A DNA stretch of 64,000 nucleotides, from contig JANTUC010000011.1 of NCBI GenBank assembly GCA_026873275.1, positions 1 to 64,000 on the forward strand, given 5' to 3'. The translations under genes and the position numbers were made by a program. Shown in pieces: positions 35,229 to 47,163 of the stretch (position 1 is its first letter; every line of letters begins with the position of its first letter). The notes beneath the pieces were generated by a model. The model was given only the letters and a program-made list of their open reading frames with translations. It made no database searches and was not told the DNA's origin. This stretch comes from Pseudopithomyces maydicus. Taxonomy: Eukaryota > Ascomycota > Dothideomycetes > Pleosporales > Didymosphaeriaceae.

Positions 35229-38200
35229 ATGGCCGAGCATGATCCAATTGCCGTCATCGGGTTCTCTGTCAAGTTCCCGCAACAGGCATCGAACTCTGCT
35301 GCTTTTTGGGACCTCCTCACCCGGGGCGGTTCGACTCGAGCCGAGGTACCAGCAGATCGGTATGACGGTGAAGCCTTCTACCGACCAGTGGAACAGGGCA
35401 ACAAGACAGGAACTGCAAGTCTCTGTTTCAAAATTTGCAAACTGCACGCTGATTCCATCTCCAGGCTAAGACGAAACATGGACACTTCATATCCGAGTCT
35501 CTAGGATGTTTCGACGCCCCATTCTTCTCCATCGCGCCCCATGAAGCGGAATGCATGGATCCGCAACAACGATGGCTTCTCGAGTCAACCTTCCATGCGT
35601 TTGAAAACGGTAAGGAGCAATCGCGTCATCTTTGAAGCCTCCCGTGTTGACTCTCCTTCACCAGCGGGTCTGACCATCAGCGATGTGAACGGTTCCAGTA
35701 CGTCAGTATACGTGGGGTGTTTTATGAATGACCATGCTGCCATGGTCTACAAGGACCTAGACCTGCCGAACCAGTATCATGCAACCGGCAGCGCAAGTGC
35801 CCTATTAGCCAACCGTGTCAGTTGGTTTTACAATCTCAGTGGTCCGAGTGTCTCGGTAAATACAGCATGCTCTGGCAGTCTCGTCGCCCTTCATTTGGCC
35901 TGTCAAAGCATTCGCACAAGGGAAACTGAGATGGTTAGTTTACCCATCTCTGCTCGTGGCAAATGATCTCACGACCTATCGCAGGGTGTGGTATGTGGCA
36001 GTAACCTACTGTTTGCCCCCGAAAGCACAATCGGACTGTCAAACCAGAACTTTCTTTCTCCCGACGGTACATGTTACTCATTTGACGAACGTGCAAATGG
36101 CTACGGGAGAGGGGAGGGCATTGCCAGTCTAGTTCTTAAGCCGTTATCAGCAGCTATCCGGGACGGAAACCCAGTAAGGGCATTGGTGCGAGCGACCGGC
36201 GTAAACTCTGATGGCAGGACTCCCGGCATAAGCCAACCAAGCTGCGAGGCTCAGGTAGATCTTATCCGCGACACCTATCGTCGCTTCGGCATCGATGTAT
36301 CTCGCACCACGTTCTTCGAGGCCCACGGCACGGGAACTCAGGTGGGCGATCCGATTGAAGCTGAAGCCATTGCTACCGTTTTTACGCAGGACAGAGAAAC
36401 TCCCATATACGTTGGGGCATTGAAATCGAATATTGGCCATCTAGAGGGCGCCAGCGGCGTTGCAGGGATCATAAAGACAATCCTAGCACTCGAGAATGCG
36501 ATGATCCCTCCGAATCACGGCATAGAGCGCATCAACCCGGCGATTAAAGAAACTTGGAACCTAGCATTTCCGACTAGGCTGATACCGTGGCCCAGTAACG
36601 CTCTTCGGCGCGCCAGTGTCAATTCGTTTGGATTTGGCGGGACCAAGCAAGTAACCCCTAGGTACGAAGTAGATGTGTCTCGGCTGACTTGATACCTCAA
36701 CATTTAGTGCGCATGCTGTCCTTGACGACGCACAATCTTTCTGCAAACAACACGGGCTCAACGCGAATCTGCCTTCCACAATCTATTCATCATCACAACC
36801 AGGTCGGGACTCTCAGCATCCTCAGCTGCTTGTATTGTCGGCCTTCGACGAAGGCGGCATACAACGTCAAGAAGGCACCTACAGAGACCATTTCCAAAAG
36901 CGTTTACCTTCAGGACCCAACGAAGGTCCTGATTATATTACATCCTTAGCTTACACGTTATCTGAGCGTCGTACCCATTTCCCTTGGCGAAGCTATTCGA
37001 TTTGCGAGGGACCCAGGAAGCTACGTACTCTCGAGTTTTCTTCCGCCGTCAGGCTAAACGCAAGGCTTCGGCTTTGTTTTGTCTTCACTGGCCAAGGAGC
37101 CCAATGGCCTTGCATGGGAAAAGAGCTACTTGAGTTTGACGTGTATCGAGCGAGCCTTGTCCACTCAAACAAGATTCTTCTCGATCTTGGTTGCGAATTT
37201 TCCGTGTTCGGTGAGTAGAAATGCATTATGTTTCAACAATACTCGCACTCATACAATTTTAGATATGCTTTATGCAGAAGGTGGAGTAGCCTCCGACCTT
37301 AATCGCCCCGAATTCTGCCAGCCGCTCTGCACCGTACTGCAGATCGCCCTCGTGGACCTACTCGAACATTGGAATATCAAGCCTTCTGCAGTTATTGGTC
37401 ACTCCTCCGGGGAAGTGGCTGCAGCATACTGTGCCGGTATTATAAATAAGGCTTATGCAATAGAACTTGCGTTCTTCCGGGGCATGGCCGTGGCAGCTAT
37501 GGCACAAGTAGAACTCCGCCGCGGTGGTATGATGGCAGTAAGGCTTTCGCCTGACCAATACAAGAAAGCGGTGTTGGCTCACAAAGATGGATCGGAGGGG
37601 TCTTTGGACATAGCGTGCTACAACAGCCCACAGAACCTTACCTTATCCGGTGATCAGAGTGAAATTGACAGGTTGGAGCCACTTTTCCAAGCGGAAGGCA
37701 TCATGGCCAAAAGGTTGAACGTAAGCATCGCTTATCACAACGAAAAACACATGCAAGACGCGGCAAATCTTTACAGATCACTCATTACAACGCTACCTGC
37801 AAGTGGAGCTCGAGCGACCAACTGTTCGTTCGTCTCCAGTCTCCGGGGAACCCACTTCGACCGGGCGGCAGACGCCACCAAGGTTGCGCTGCCGGACTAC
37901 TGGGTCGATAATTTGGTCTGTCCTGTCAAGTTCTCCGATGGGTTGCAGAAGCTCGCATCGGACTGGAAGGTCGGGGAGTCCATGCTGGATGCTCACTTCC
38001 TGGAAGTGGGACCACATTCAACCTTGAAGTCCGCCATCAAAGAATCCCTTCCGAAGGGTTGGAACGTCGAAAAATGCTATTCTTCGTTACTCGTGCGTGA
38101 GCAATCTGCATTTATCACTGCTTTGATAGCTGCTGGTAGGCTTCATTGCCTGGGCATTCCCGTGGCCCTCAGAAACGTCAATCAACCTTCCGAACAGACC

Positions 38201-41200
38201 CAAAGGAGTCGACAAACTTTAACAGACCTTCCGTCCTACTCCTTCGATCATAGTAAGCAATATTGGTTGGAAAGCCGAATCAGCAAGAATTACAGGCACC
38301 GCAAGTTTGCCTACGACGATTTTCTTGGGACTCGTTCCTCTGACTGGAATCCACTCGAAGCTCAGTGGAATAATAGGATCACTTTAGATGAGCAAGTGTT
38401 TATTAAAGATCATAAGGTATATCTCAGGACTCCGTTCGCCTGATGTATTGGCGCTAATCCAAATACAGGTATCTGGTGTTCCTGTATATCCTGCTGCCGG
38501 TATGCTGGTAATGGCCATTGAATCTGTTCGACAGCTAAGTGACATAAATTTCCGTCCCCATGGGTATCGGTTCCGGAATGTTGTATTCAGCAAAATGATC
38601 ACTTTCCACAGTGGCGCTGTCGAAACTCAGTTTCGCCTTCGCCGGGACGAACAACGCAGTACAGCACACACTATTTGGCACGACTTTCGATTACATTGTG
38701 AGGATAATGGAGAGTGGACCGAATGCTGCCGTGGCTCTATCGCCGTTCATGGCCGCCCGAGTGACTACAATTCTTTCAAGGGTCTTACAAAAACTCACCA
38801 CAAAACAATGCAGTCTTGCCACTCATCGGTCCCCCAGGAAAAGTTCTATTCGCACTTGCGGATCTCTGGACTCGATTACGGTCCGGTCTTTGCTACTGTG
38901 GATCAGACCAAGTTCGGTGACCCTGCGCACGGTTCCGCAGTCGTGGACCTTCGTAGAGCCGAGCAATCGCCCTGTCTGATACACCCTGGAGCGTTGGATT
39001 GTATCTTCCAAGTTGCCTTTCTTGGCATCGGTCAAGGCGCACAGAACGACATTCCAACCCTTGTACCGACTTCAATTGACGACCTTTGGTTGTCGGCAGA
39101 GGCAACGCCGACCGGCGACGAAGAGAATTTGGTGGAGGTCTCAACTCGCTCATTTACTAACGGTACGCGTGGACACACGGTTGCTTATACGTCCGTTCGC
39201 AAGAATGACGATAGCCCGTACCTCGTTGGTGATCTTAGCCTAACGTCTATCGGCAATGCCAGCGCCATCGTGGAGAAAAAAGCGAACCCATCTCCCTCTA
39301 CCATGTAGAATGGAAACCTGACGTCGATCTCCTGTCACCAGATCATTTCTCTACTTCAGTGCAGATTTCGCCAGAGCTGGCCGATCAGCACAAATTGACG
39401 GAGATTGTTTGCTTACTTGCAATGTCAGACATTCTCGATGCATTTGACAATGCCCCTTCAGATTGGCCAGAATTACCCTCTCATCTGCATAAGCACATGG
39501 ACTGGATGCGACATCAGCTTGACTTGGTGCAATCGTCCGATATCTGGGCATCTTTTCTCTCGACACAGAAACAATCTTTACAATCACGAGAAGAGTTGTT
39601 CAGCAAAGTGGCATCGTTCGGCCCCGAAGGAAAAATAATCGTAAGGATTGTCGAGGTGCTTCTACCTATCATGCGGGGCGAACAAGACCCTCTCTCAATC
39701 CTCTTTTCTGATGACACATTGTCAGACTACTACCGCCTGGAAAACCCTCCACCCGAAGTCCTCAGTGGGATACAAAAGTTCGTCGACAGCTTGGCGCACA
39801 CGAATCCGCGCATGAAGATTCTTGAGATCGGAGCCGGGACAGGGGGGATGACCAAGGGGGTTCTGGATGTTCTCGGGTCCGGGAGAGACGCACGATTCAC
39901 GGAATACACGTTTACAGATCTTTCTCCAGCGTTCTTCAGCGCGGCCAAGAAAAACTTTGGCAGAGACGGATTCATGTGCAAAACTTTGGACATAGAGAAG
40001 GAACCGAGCGACCAAGGATTCGAAATTGGGTCGTATGATTTGATAGTGGCCAGCAACGTGAGTCTTGACAGATCGAAATGTTTAACAAAGCTAACTTTCA
40101 TACTCAGGTTCTGCATGCAACACCAAGTTTGTCGTCCACGCTGGCCAACACTCGCACGCTACTTAAGCCCGGCGGCAAGCTTCTTCTCGTCGAAGGCATT
40201 GCTCCGAACTTGATGAGAACTTCGTTCATATTCGGACTCCTTCACGGATGGTGGTTGTCCACGGAGCCATATCGCGAATGGGGCCCATTGGTTCCGAAGG
40301 ATCGCTGGAATCAGCTACTCCAAGAGAACGCATTCACTGGAACGGACCTTGTCATTGATGGTCATGATTCTGCGAACTGCCTCAGCAGTGCCATCATCTC
40401 GAGCGCCACCATGCATCAGGAGCAGGTCAATGGGTCCCTCGTCAACGGGTCTGGGAGTCCAGAACACCGTCTTGTCATCCTCAGATCACAATCCTCTCCC
40501 TTACAATGCAACATTGCATCCGTACTTGCGGATGAAGTCAAGAAGACCGGGCTGCCAGTCGATCAAACGGATGTCGCGTCATTTACATCATCGCCAGACA
40601 CCACATATGTTCTACTAGAGACGATCGACCGCTTCGACTTCTCGAATATGCAAGAGTTCGGACTGAAGGGATTGTTCAGTGCGGCCAGGGATTTGCTCTG
40701 GGTGCATCATTGGACAGAAAACAGCACCGAGAACCTCGAGCAGAACGCTGTCCTAGGCCTGGCCAGGTCCCTGCATTCCGAGAGCGATAACCTCCAGATC
40801 GTTACACTAGGACTTCAAGATCTCACCAACACTAAGAGTGTCATGCAAAGCATCCGATCTGTCCTCAATGTGTATTTCAGCCCTACTTCGAAACTTCTTC
40901 CAAGACTCGATCGCGAGGAGATCATCGAAGTGGGAGGGTCGCTATGCGTGAGTAGGCTGCGGCAGGTAACCGCCTTGCAGAAAGAGTTGCAGCTTCTCGA
41001 AACATCTCCCAGAACGGATGTTCATACCATGCCCAACGGTCCGCCTGCCGATCAAGACCTAGAGATCGAGGGCAGGGCAGTTGGGCTGGAACGTCGAAAC
41101 CTTCGTAATGCTTTAGGCGGGCCAAATGCTTCAGCATTTGGAAGTCAATACGCCGGCGTAGTCACAAAAGTCGGACCAAATGTCGTCAATGGCATCCGCG

Positions 41201-43159
41201 CTGGGAATCACGTCCTAGCCATTACCCGTGGGGGGCCCTCAAGCGTAAGATTACATGTCCTTCGTACCTCTGCCACAAACTTCCGGAATCAGCGATGTTC
41301 GAGATGGCGGCGGCCGCGCCTCTTTCATTCCTTGCGATGTACGATACAATTAGGAATTGGGCACGTCTACAAAAAGGAGAGTCGTTCCTCGTTCACGATA
41401 TCGCTGGGTCGTTGGGTCATGCTGCAATTGAGCTCGCCCTTCAAGCGGGTACGCAGGTCTTTGCCCTTGCGACAGATCAGACTTACGGGCCCCTGCGCAG
41501 CAAGTATCCTGATGTTCATGTACTGCAATTGGAGGAAGACAATGTTGTCGAAAAGCTGAAACAGCTGACGGGCGGTCGTGGTGTCAGCGCTGTATTGATG
41601 ATTTCGAGCAGCCACGATCTTCAATTGGCTTGGGATTGTGTGGCACCTTTTGGTCGCGTCATCGAACTCGATGATAGAGGCACGAACGCTTCCGATGCTA
41701 TCTCGCTACCGACTAACAAGGGTATGAAGAACAACGTCTTCTACGCAAGAGTGAGTCTCGAAGAGCAGCTCAAGGAACACGATAGGATGGCTACACTCAT
41801 CCCTGAAGCTATGAAATTCAGAGATTCCAATCCGGATGAAAGACTCGAGCCGCACGACACCTACACCCTTTCTAGTCTGAGGAAAGGTGTCGGTGCCGAT
41901 CACCTTGATTCATCGTTAGACAAGGTGGTAGTTATTTTCGACGAATCCGACGGGTCTACGTCAAGTAAAACATCTCGATCTCTCTTCCATCCAGATGCAA
42001 CGTATGTTATCACTGGGGGATTGGGTGGTCTGGGCAAGAGCATCGCAAGTTGGATGGCGTCTCGCGGAGCACGGAACCTTCTTCTTCTCTCTCGACAAGG
42101 CGAAGAAACTGCGCATGCGAAAATTTTTCTCGATGTACTTCGATCCTCCGGTGTTACAGTTCTGGCGCCCAAATGTGATATTGGTGATGAGAAGGTTGTG
42201 CAAAAAGTTCTCCGACGCGTCTCGAAGGGTCTACCACCCATACGAGGTATGATTCAGGCGTCTATGGTTCTAAAGGTGGGTGAATCATCGTTCTCTGGGT
42301 ATATAGACACTGACCATACCAGTCTGCGATGTTCCAGAACATGACGCTCGATCAATGGTCCGGCACTCTTCGACCAAAGATCCAGGGATCAATCAACCTT
42401 CACAAAAGTCTACCGGCCGATTTAGATTTCACAATCTTCCTCTCCTCGGTTTGCGGAATCATAGGTGCAAGTGGTCAATCCAACTACGCGTTCGGATGTG
42501 CTTATCAAGATGCCCTTGCCCGATATCTTGTCGCTTCTGGTAACAAATCCGTTTCTATTGATCTGGGCATCGTAGAAGGGGTGGGGTACACATCGGAAAA
42601 CCACGCTGCCGACAAGTTTATGCGCGCCCTGGGAATGCAGCCTATACCCGAAGACTACGTGCACTCGCTACTGGCCTACTACTGCGATCCACAGCGGGAG
42701 ATCAGCAAGGTCACAGACGCTCAAGTTATTGTAGGCATCATGAACGAAGACGATATGCGCCGGAAATTCATCGTACGGCCCCGATTCCTCGTACGACCCT
42801 TGTTCCGAAATTTGCAGAAGCTCGACCGCTCAATTCGCAAGTCGGTCCCAAAACAGGCTGTGAACGGCGATACGCCCGAGCCACAGAGCACGACAGTCCC
42901 GACCTCGAGAGCAACAAAAGTTGGCACCCAGGACGTTACGGTCAAAGCAATTTGCAACCGACTTTCTGATATGCTGGACCTCACGATCGAAAACATTGAG
43001 TGGGGCAAGCCGATGCATGCGTATGGGGTGGATTCATTGGTTGCGATTGAACTGCGCAGTTGGTTTGCAGAGGCTCTGCAGGCGGATGTTCCGGTTTTTG
43101 ATATCTTGAGCAATCTCAGTATCGAGGCATTGGCCGCCAAGGTTGTGAGTGAAAAATAG
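35229..43159 (+). CDS. Highly reducing polyketide synthase (KS-MAT-DH-CMeT-ER-KR-ACP), two frame breaks
   Basis: Nine exons: 35229-35414, 35465-35609, 35665-35933, 35985-36646, 36708-37210, 37263-38416, 38469-40057, 40108-42275, 42323-43159; about 2504 residues. Domains: KS, NTACSGS with Cys179; MAT, GHSSGE with Ser636; [12 protein letters not shown] with His972 and LDCIFQ; C-methyltransferase, LEIGAGTGG at 1425-1433; ER about 1790-2090, with AGSLG where AGGVG is usual; [10 protein letters not shown] from 2139 and Tyr2281; ACP, GVDSL with Ser2464. It builds a reduced, possibly methylated chain. Introns 1 and 4 begin GCAAGT (GC-AG type). Frame breaks lie at the A6 run 39276-39281 (end of DH) and the G6 run 41230-41235 (ER). 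Each affected exon is one base short, and intron alternatives fail on phase or would remove conserved sequence. Whether the breaks are real or read errors is open. Confidence 0.9.
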
Positions 43160-43254
43160 CTGAGCCAAATCATTTTGCCTAGATCCACTTTGTGCCCGCG
43201 GAGTCCAACGCTTTACGCACTACTTCATTTAGTTTTTATTTTAATCATATCAAC

Positions 43255-43970
43255 CTTTTTGGAAACCTTTTGTGAATATCAGACAGTTATCCCGAGCCCT
43301 CGATGAGATTTTCAAAGCAGCATCGGAGAGCGCAGGGGCGTTCCGAAAGGCTGGGAAGGACTTAGCGTGAAAGGGGAAGACGCCATTGGAGGAGAGGCTT
43401 GGGATTCCGGTGTTCCAGTGGTACAAAGGGAACTCACCGGCGGCGAGAAGATTTGCTGCGGGGATTGGGGCATTCACGAAACGTAAACGAGGAGTGACAG
43501 TGAGGATTATAGCTGACAGGCGTAGTAAACCACATTACAGATAAGTTTATAACGGCGGATCCATGGGAAAATCTCACCCAGCGGGTCATCGACGTCGGTG
43601 GCGGAAGTTAACATATCACTATCGCCCTCGCACGCGTAAGCAACTCTTCCCATTCACTTGCCCTCCTCTTCTCTCGTGGTCTCGCACTCATTACCAATAT
43701 CGCAAAAGGCCATCCCGATGCTTCAAGTCACTATCCAAGACGTCTCCCTTTCCATGCTCGAAAAAGCATCCAAGCATTTGTCCCAATACCCCTCCCTCTC
43801 TTCCCATATCCGCACGATGCAGTACGACCTCTTCGACCCACCGTCTATCCACCACAAGAGTTTAAAAGCAGTCTTCCTGCAACACGCGATATATAACCAG
43901 GACTATACTGCAGAATTTGGTGCCGGCTCTAGAAAACTGCGTTCCCTAAACACCAGTACTTTTAAGTGAG
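43255..43970 (+). pseudogene. O-methyltransferase remnant
   Basis: Past the HR-PKS stop, the plus strand shows the order of a fungal class-2 O-methyltransferase but broken by stops and frame changes: a segment with LDEIFKAASESAGAF, a stop, then KTPLEERLGIPVFQWYKG and ARRFAAGIGAF (43370-43490). In another frame follows FITADPWENLTQRVIDVGGGS, whose next codon is TAA (43609-43611) where the SAM motif needs Gly, then HITIALAR. In a third frame comes LQVTIQDVSLSMLEKA, YDLFDPPS and AVFLQHAIYNQDY (43720-43915). At least one stop and two frame changes remain, and the C-terminal catalytic part is not seen. Unlike the PKS breaks this cannot be mended by one base. It suggests the cluster once methylated its product. 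Confidence 0.8.
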
Positions 43971-44535
43971 ACTATCATACCGGGATACAGTAGTGGCGTA
44001 TTGAGGTTCGAGGAGCATGACCTTAGGCAGATGTATAATATCATGTTTGTGGTACTGGGGGTCAAGCAGAGAAGTAAGAGAGAACTCGAAACATTGGTAA
44101 AAGAGGCAGATTGTAAGCTCAATATAGGCATCCCCAGCCTCGACTAGTGTCGGGATACTACAAAAACTTCAAGGTAAACTGATCCAATAGCATATTGTTG
44201 ATATCTTCAGTGAGGAAACAGCAAGTTTGTTAGAAATATATCTGAAGCGATAACTGATAATATATTTGTATCTGTTTTTGCATTGTAATTATTTTTAGTA
44301 AAGCGCATTGGTGGTAAGCCTATATAGTTTCGTAAGACTCAATTATCTGACGAACAGCATGCCTTACCAAGGGAAGTTTGCTTCACACAACTTTTTTCTT
44401 GTACCCGAGAGGCTTCACGCCAAAGATTTTGGCCCCTATATACACGCACCCTAGCATGTCTTCAATAATCAGTTTTTGGGCTAATAAGAAGTTGAACTAT
44501 ATTTCTTTAATCATTCTGAAGGAACCTTCCTTTCC
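43971..44535. other. Intergenic stretch at the cluster's right edge
   Basis: AT-rich non-coding DNA between the methyltransferase remnant and the RBR gene's 3' end. No gene, RNA or repeat was identified. Confidence 0.5.
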
Positions 44536-47163
44536 TCATTGATAACCACGGTGTTTAGATCGCATGTGAGTATAGGTCTCTTCTCCACTGCCAAATGTCC
44601 CCATACAGAACCAGCAGATATGAATCCGGCACGAGATACATTCCATATGGTTACAACCATACGTCTTCTCAATTGGTATCCCGCACTTGGGGCAGTCTCG
44701 CACATCGTTATCTTGCTTCCACTTCGCGACTTTCTTTTCATCTCCCTCCAAGGTAGCTTTGATCAGGGCTTTGTTGGCTTCACACGTGAGTCCATCGTGG
44801 GGGTGTTGATGGCAGCTTGTGCAGATGGTGCTAAGGCAGCCGTCGCAGTCAAAAACTCGGGACATTCCAGTGTTTGAAATTCTGTAGAAGCGATCGCAGT
44901 CTGGGGTAGAGCAGTATTGAAATTCGGTCGCTCGATTACGGATGTACGAGGTCAGGGATACCTGGAGCAGATTATCGTATTCAGTCGCAGAGAGAACCTT
45001 TTTCACATCGGCAAGGGTTATTGGAGAGCCACAGGTAGCGCCTTCGCCAAGACATTTGAGCGGGAAAGAATCGGCAGACGTGCACTGCGAGACGAGGCAT
45101 GAATTGCAATAGAGGTGTCCGCATGACGTCTCAATAGATGCTTCTGGCGGGGTGAGGCAGACAGGACAGCATAACTCGGACTCGTCCACATTGATGGAGA
45201 GCCCGAAGATTTTTGTTTCCAATGAAGGAGACATAGGCGATGCGAGTATATTCTGTACCTGGATCGCGTCTTCCTCGGAGCCTTCGACGAGAATTCGCTT
45301 CGGGTTGCTGATGACATCTAGCTTCACGTTCTCTTTTCCAAGAGTGGCCACAATTCGGCGAAATCCTCCTTTTAGGGCAAAAGCCAAAGCTTCAGGATCA
45401 AGGATGACGGTGTGGAATTGTTCCTTTAGTTCTGCGCATTTCGCCACTAGCGCGCGTTCGACTTGTTCGATACCCATGTTATCTCCGTATAGTCGAAGAA
45501 CAGATCGGCGCATATCTTGGTGTATGAGAACAGCACATGCGGCCCCTAGATCGACCAAAAAGTTCTTTGATGCAGGCTTGAAGTAGAAAGGGTCTGTGAT
45601 CGGGTCATTTCCGTCGGTGGCGATGTGACCAAGAAGGAGCTTCTCCACAGCCGACTTCGCCTTGGCGACTGGTTCTCTGGATTGGCCAAAAATGCGGACT
45701 TGAGTGTAATGCTTTCCGAGAGCTTCGTAGCTCTTGATCTGAACGTAATCCGTCCGCCATGTCTGGTCAACAAGAGGGTCAAGTTGGGGTCGAATGGCTG
45801 CCAGGATCCGAGACGAGACCGATAGTTTAATGGATACGAGAGGGGTAACTTGCATTCTATCATTTGAGCTGGGGTCGAGACGAGTTCCGTGCATCTTCCT
45901 GACTGCATTACGGGCTGCCTCTGCTTCGCTGAATTTGGCGATAATTTTCATTCTACTCCGTCCATTCTGGGGACTGGGGGTACACTCTTCAATGAGAGTA
46001 CCATGAGATTGAAGTTGGGTAATAGCTCTTTCCTCTAGCTGTTTCCCAGTCAGTGTGTGTGATTGGGGCCCCCACGTAATCTTTATTGGTTTTGGGGACG
46101 GAAGAAAACTTTGAAGTCGCGCTTTATTGGTGTTCAGGTCGAGATTGCCCACTTGCAAGCATTTGACTGGTTGGTACGCGAAATCGAGCCTCCGTCCCAT
46201 CAACTGGTTGGAATCTCGGTGCCTGACGCGTTCGAGTGCTCGTTGCGCTTCCCAATCCGTCTCATATTGTAGATAAGCCACCTTGGAAGGATTAAACCAT
46301 GAACATGTAACCCCAGTCAGCTGAAGCCGATTCATGCCGGAGTCCGTCTCCCCTCCAAGCTGCATTTTCGACACGTGAATCTCAGTCTTCCCAAGACGAA
46401 TAGGAGCGTTCCCAAAGCACTGCAGAAGCCTGTTGGCGAAGTCAGGATCACGCACTTTAATCATAGCTGTCTTGAGGGGCTTTCCCGGAGTATTTTTGAA
46501 CCGAATAGAATCGGGAGTTATGTGTGGAAATCCCCTGCTACTCATGAGGTCCATGACATCTTGAATGGATGTGTGCTGAGGTAGATCGGATGTAGACACC
46601 GCGGAGAAGTCTGAAATCAATGAGATTGTCAAAACAGAGACCTCGTCAGCAAAGAACACGGTAGCCCCTCCAATGTGGATTGGAAGTCCGAATTCATTAT
46701 GCTTTTTGAAGGAAAGATTGGGGCGCGCCCAGCTGGATGCAGCTAGACCAGTTTCGGGGATGGGTCTATGATCCGATCGCGTCTTCGGCTTAAATAGATC
46801 ACCTTGGAATTCGTGGCTGAAGGGGCATAGCTCTCCCACATTGCAGGCATCTCTTTGAAAGTACCGGCACGGTATTCCTGACCTCGGGTCCTTTGATACG
46901 GGACGGACGACGGTCGCTGTGGCTTTAGTCGGTTTTGAATGCTCGAAGTTACAGAAATCTCCTCTCGTGCATGTGCCTTCGAGATAGAACTTGCAAGGAA
47001 TCCTAGCTTTTGGGATGGATTCGCCAGACTGAGAGCGGCTGATAGGTTCTGCTTGGCGTCCGAGGAACAGAGGGGTGGGGACTGTATCAGGATGTTCGAA
47101 GCGACATGTCTTTCCGTTCCGGCAGTTCCCAGCTACAAAGAAGTGGCAGATGTTGTTCTCCAT
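44536..47163 (-). CDS. CCCH zinc-finger / RBR-type E3 ubiquitin ligase-like protein
   Basis: One intronless frame, 875 residues. Three CCCH fingers open the protein ([19 protein letters not shown] at residues 6-24 with C-X7-C-X5-C-X3-H, and two more near 57-75 and 98-118), as in RNA-binding proteins. The middle has at least one stretch resembling an RRM or KH fold (about 340-650), by weak judgement. A complete RING1-IBR-RING2 unit occupies 665-865: CPVCLTPP...CGHLYCNSC, then IBR, then RING2 from Cys824 with the catalytic-type Cys837 in GCNHMEC. RBR ligases pass ubiquitin through that cysteine. A joint RNA-binding and ubiquitin-ligase role is inference. It converges with the methyltransferase remnant and is probably outside the biosynthetic cluster. 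Confidence 0.88.
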   Translation of the reverse strand: MENNICHFFVAGNCRNGKTCRFEHPDTVPTPLFLGRQAEPISRSQSGESIPKARIPCKFYLEGTCTRGDFCNFEHSKPTKATATVVRPVSKDPRSGIPCRYFQRDACNVGELCPFSHEFQGDLFKPKTRSDHRPIPETGLAASSWARPNLSFKKHNEFGLPIHIGGATVFFADEVSVLTISLISDFSAVSTSDLPQHTSIQDVMDLMSSRGFPHITPDSIRFKNTPGKPLKTAMIKVRDPDFANRLLQCFGNAPIRLGKTEIHVSKMQLGGETDSGMNRLQLTGVTCSWFNPSKVAYLQYETDWEAQRALERVRHRDSNQLMGRRLDFAYQPVKCLQVGNLDLNTNKARLQSFLPSPKPIKITWGPQSHTLTGKQLEERAITQLQSHGTLIEECTPSPQNGRSRMKIIAKFSEAEAARNAVRKMHGTRLDPSSNDRMQVTPLVSIKLSVSSRILAAIRPQLDPLVDQTWRTDYVQIKSYEALGKHYTQVRIFGQSREPVAKAKSAVEKLLLGHIATDGNDPITDPFYFKPASKNFLVDLGAACAVLIHQDMRRSVLRLYGDNMGIEQVERALVAKCAELKEQFHTVILDPEALAFALKGGFRRIVATLGKENVKLDVISNPKRILVEGSEEDAIQVQNILASPMSPSLETKIFGLSINVDESELCCPVCLTPPEASIETSCGHLYCNSCLVSQCTSADSFPLKCLGEGATCGSPITLADVKKVLSATEYDNLLQVSLTSYIRNRATEFQYCSTPDCDRFYRISNTGMSRVFDCDGCLSTICTSCHQHPHDGLTCEANKALIKATLEGDEKKVAKWKQDNDVRDCPKCGIPIEKTYGCNHMECISCRIHICWFCMGTFGSGEETYTHMRSKHRGYQ

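Noticed and set aside
39163..39310. Intron as explanation of the HR-PKS frame switch near 39281
   Set aside because: The only phase-fitting GT donor would remove about 150 bp of sequence that reads as coding (ending in a [12 protein letters not shown] DH end), and the 40-bp alternative has the wrong phase.
41250..41297. GTAAGA...ATCAG as an intron at the ER frame switch
   Set aside because: It is 48 bp, a multiple of three, so it does not change frame, and it would delete ER-like sequence ([11 protein letters not shown]).
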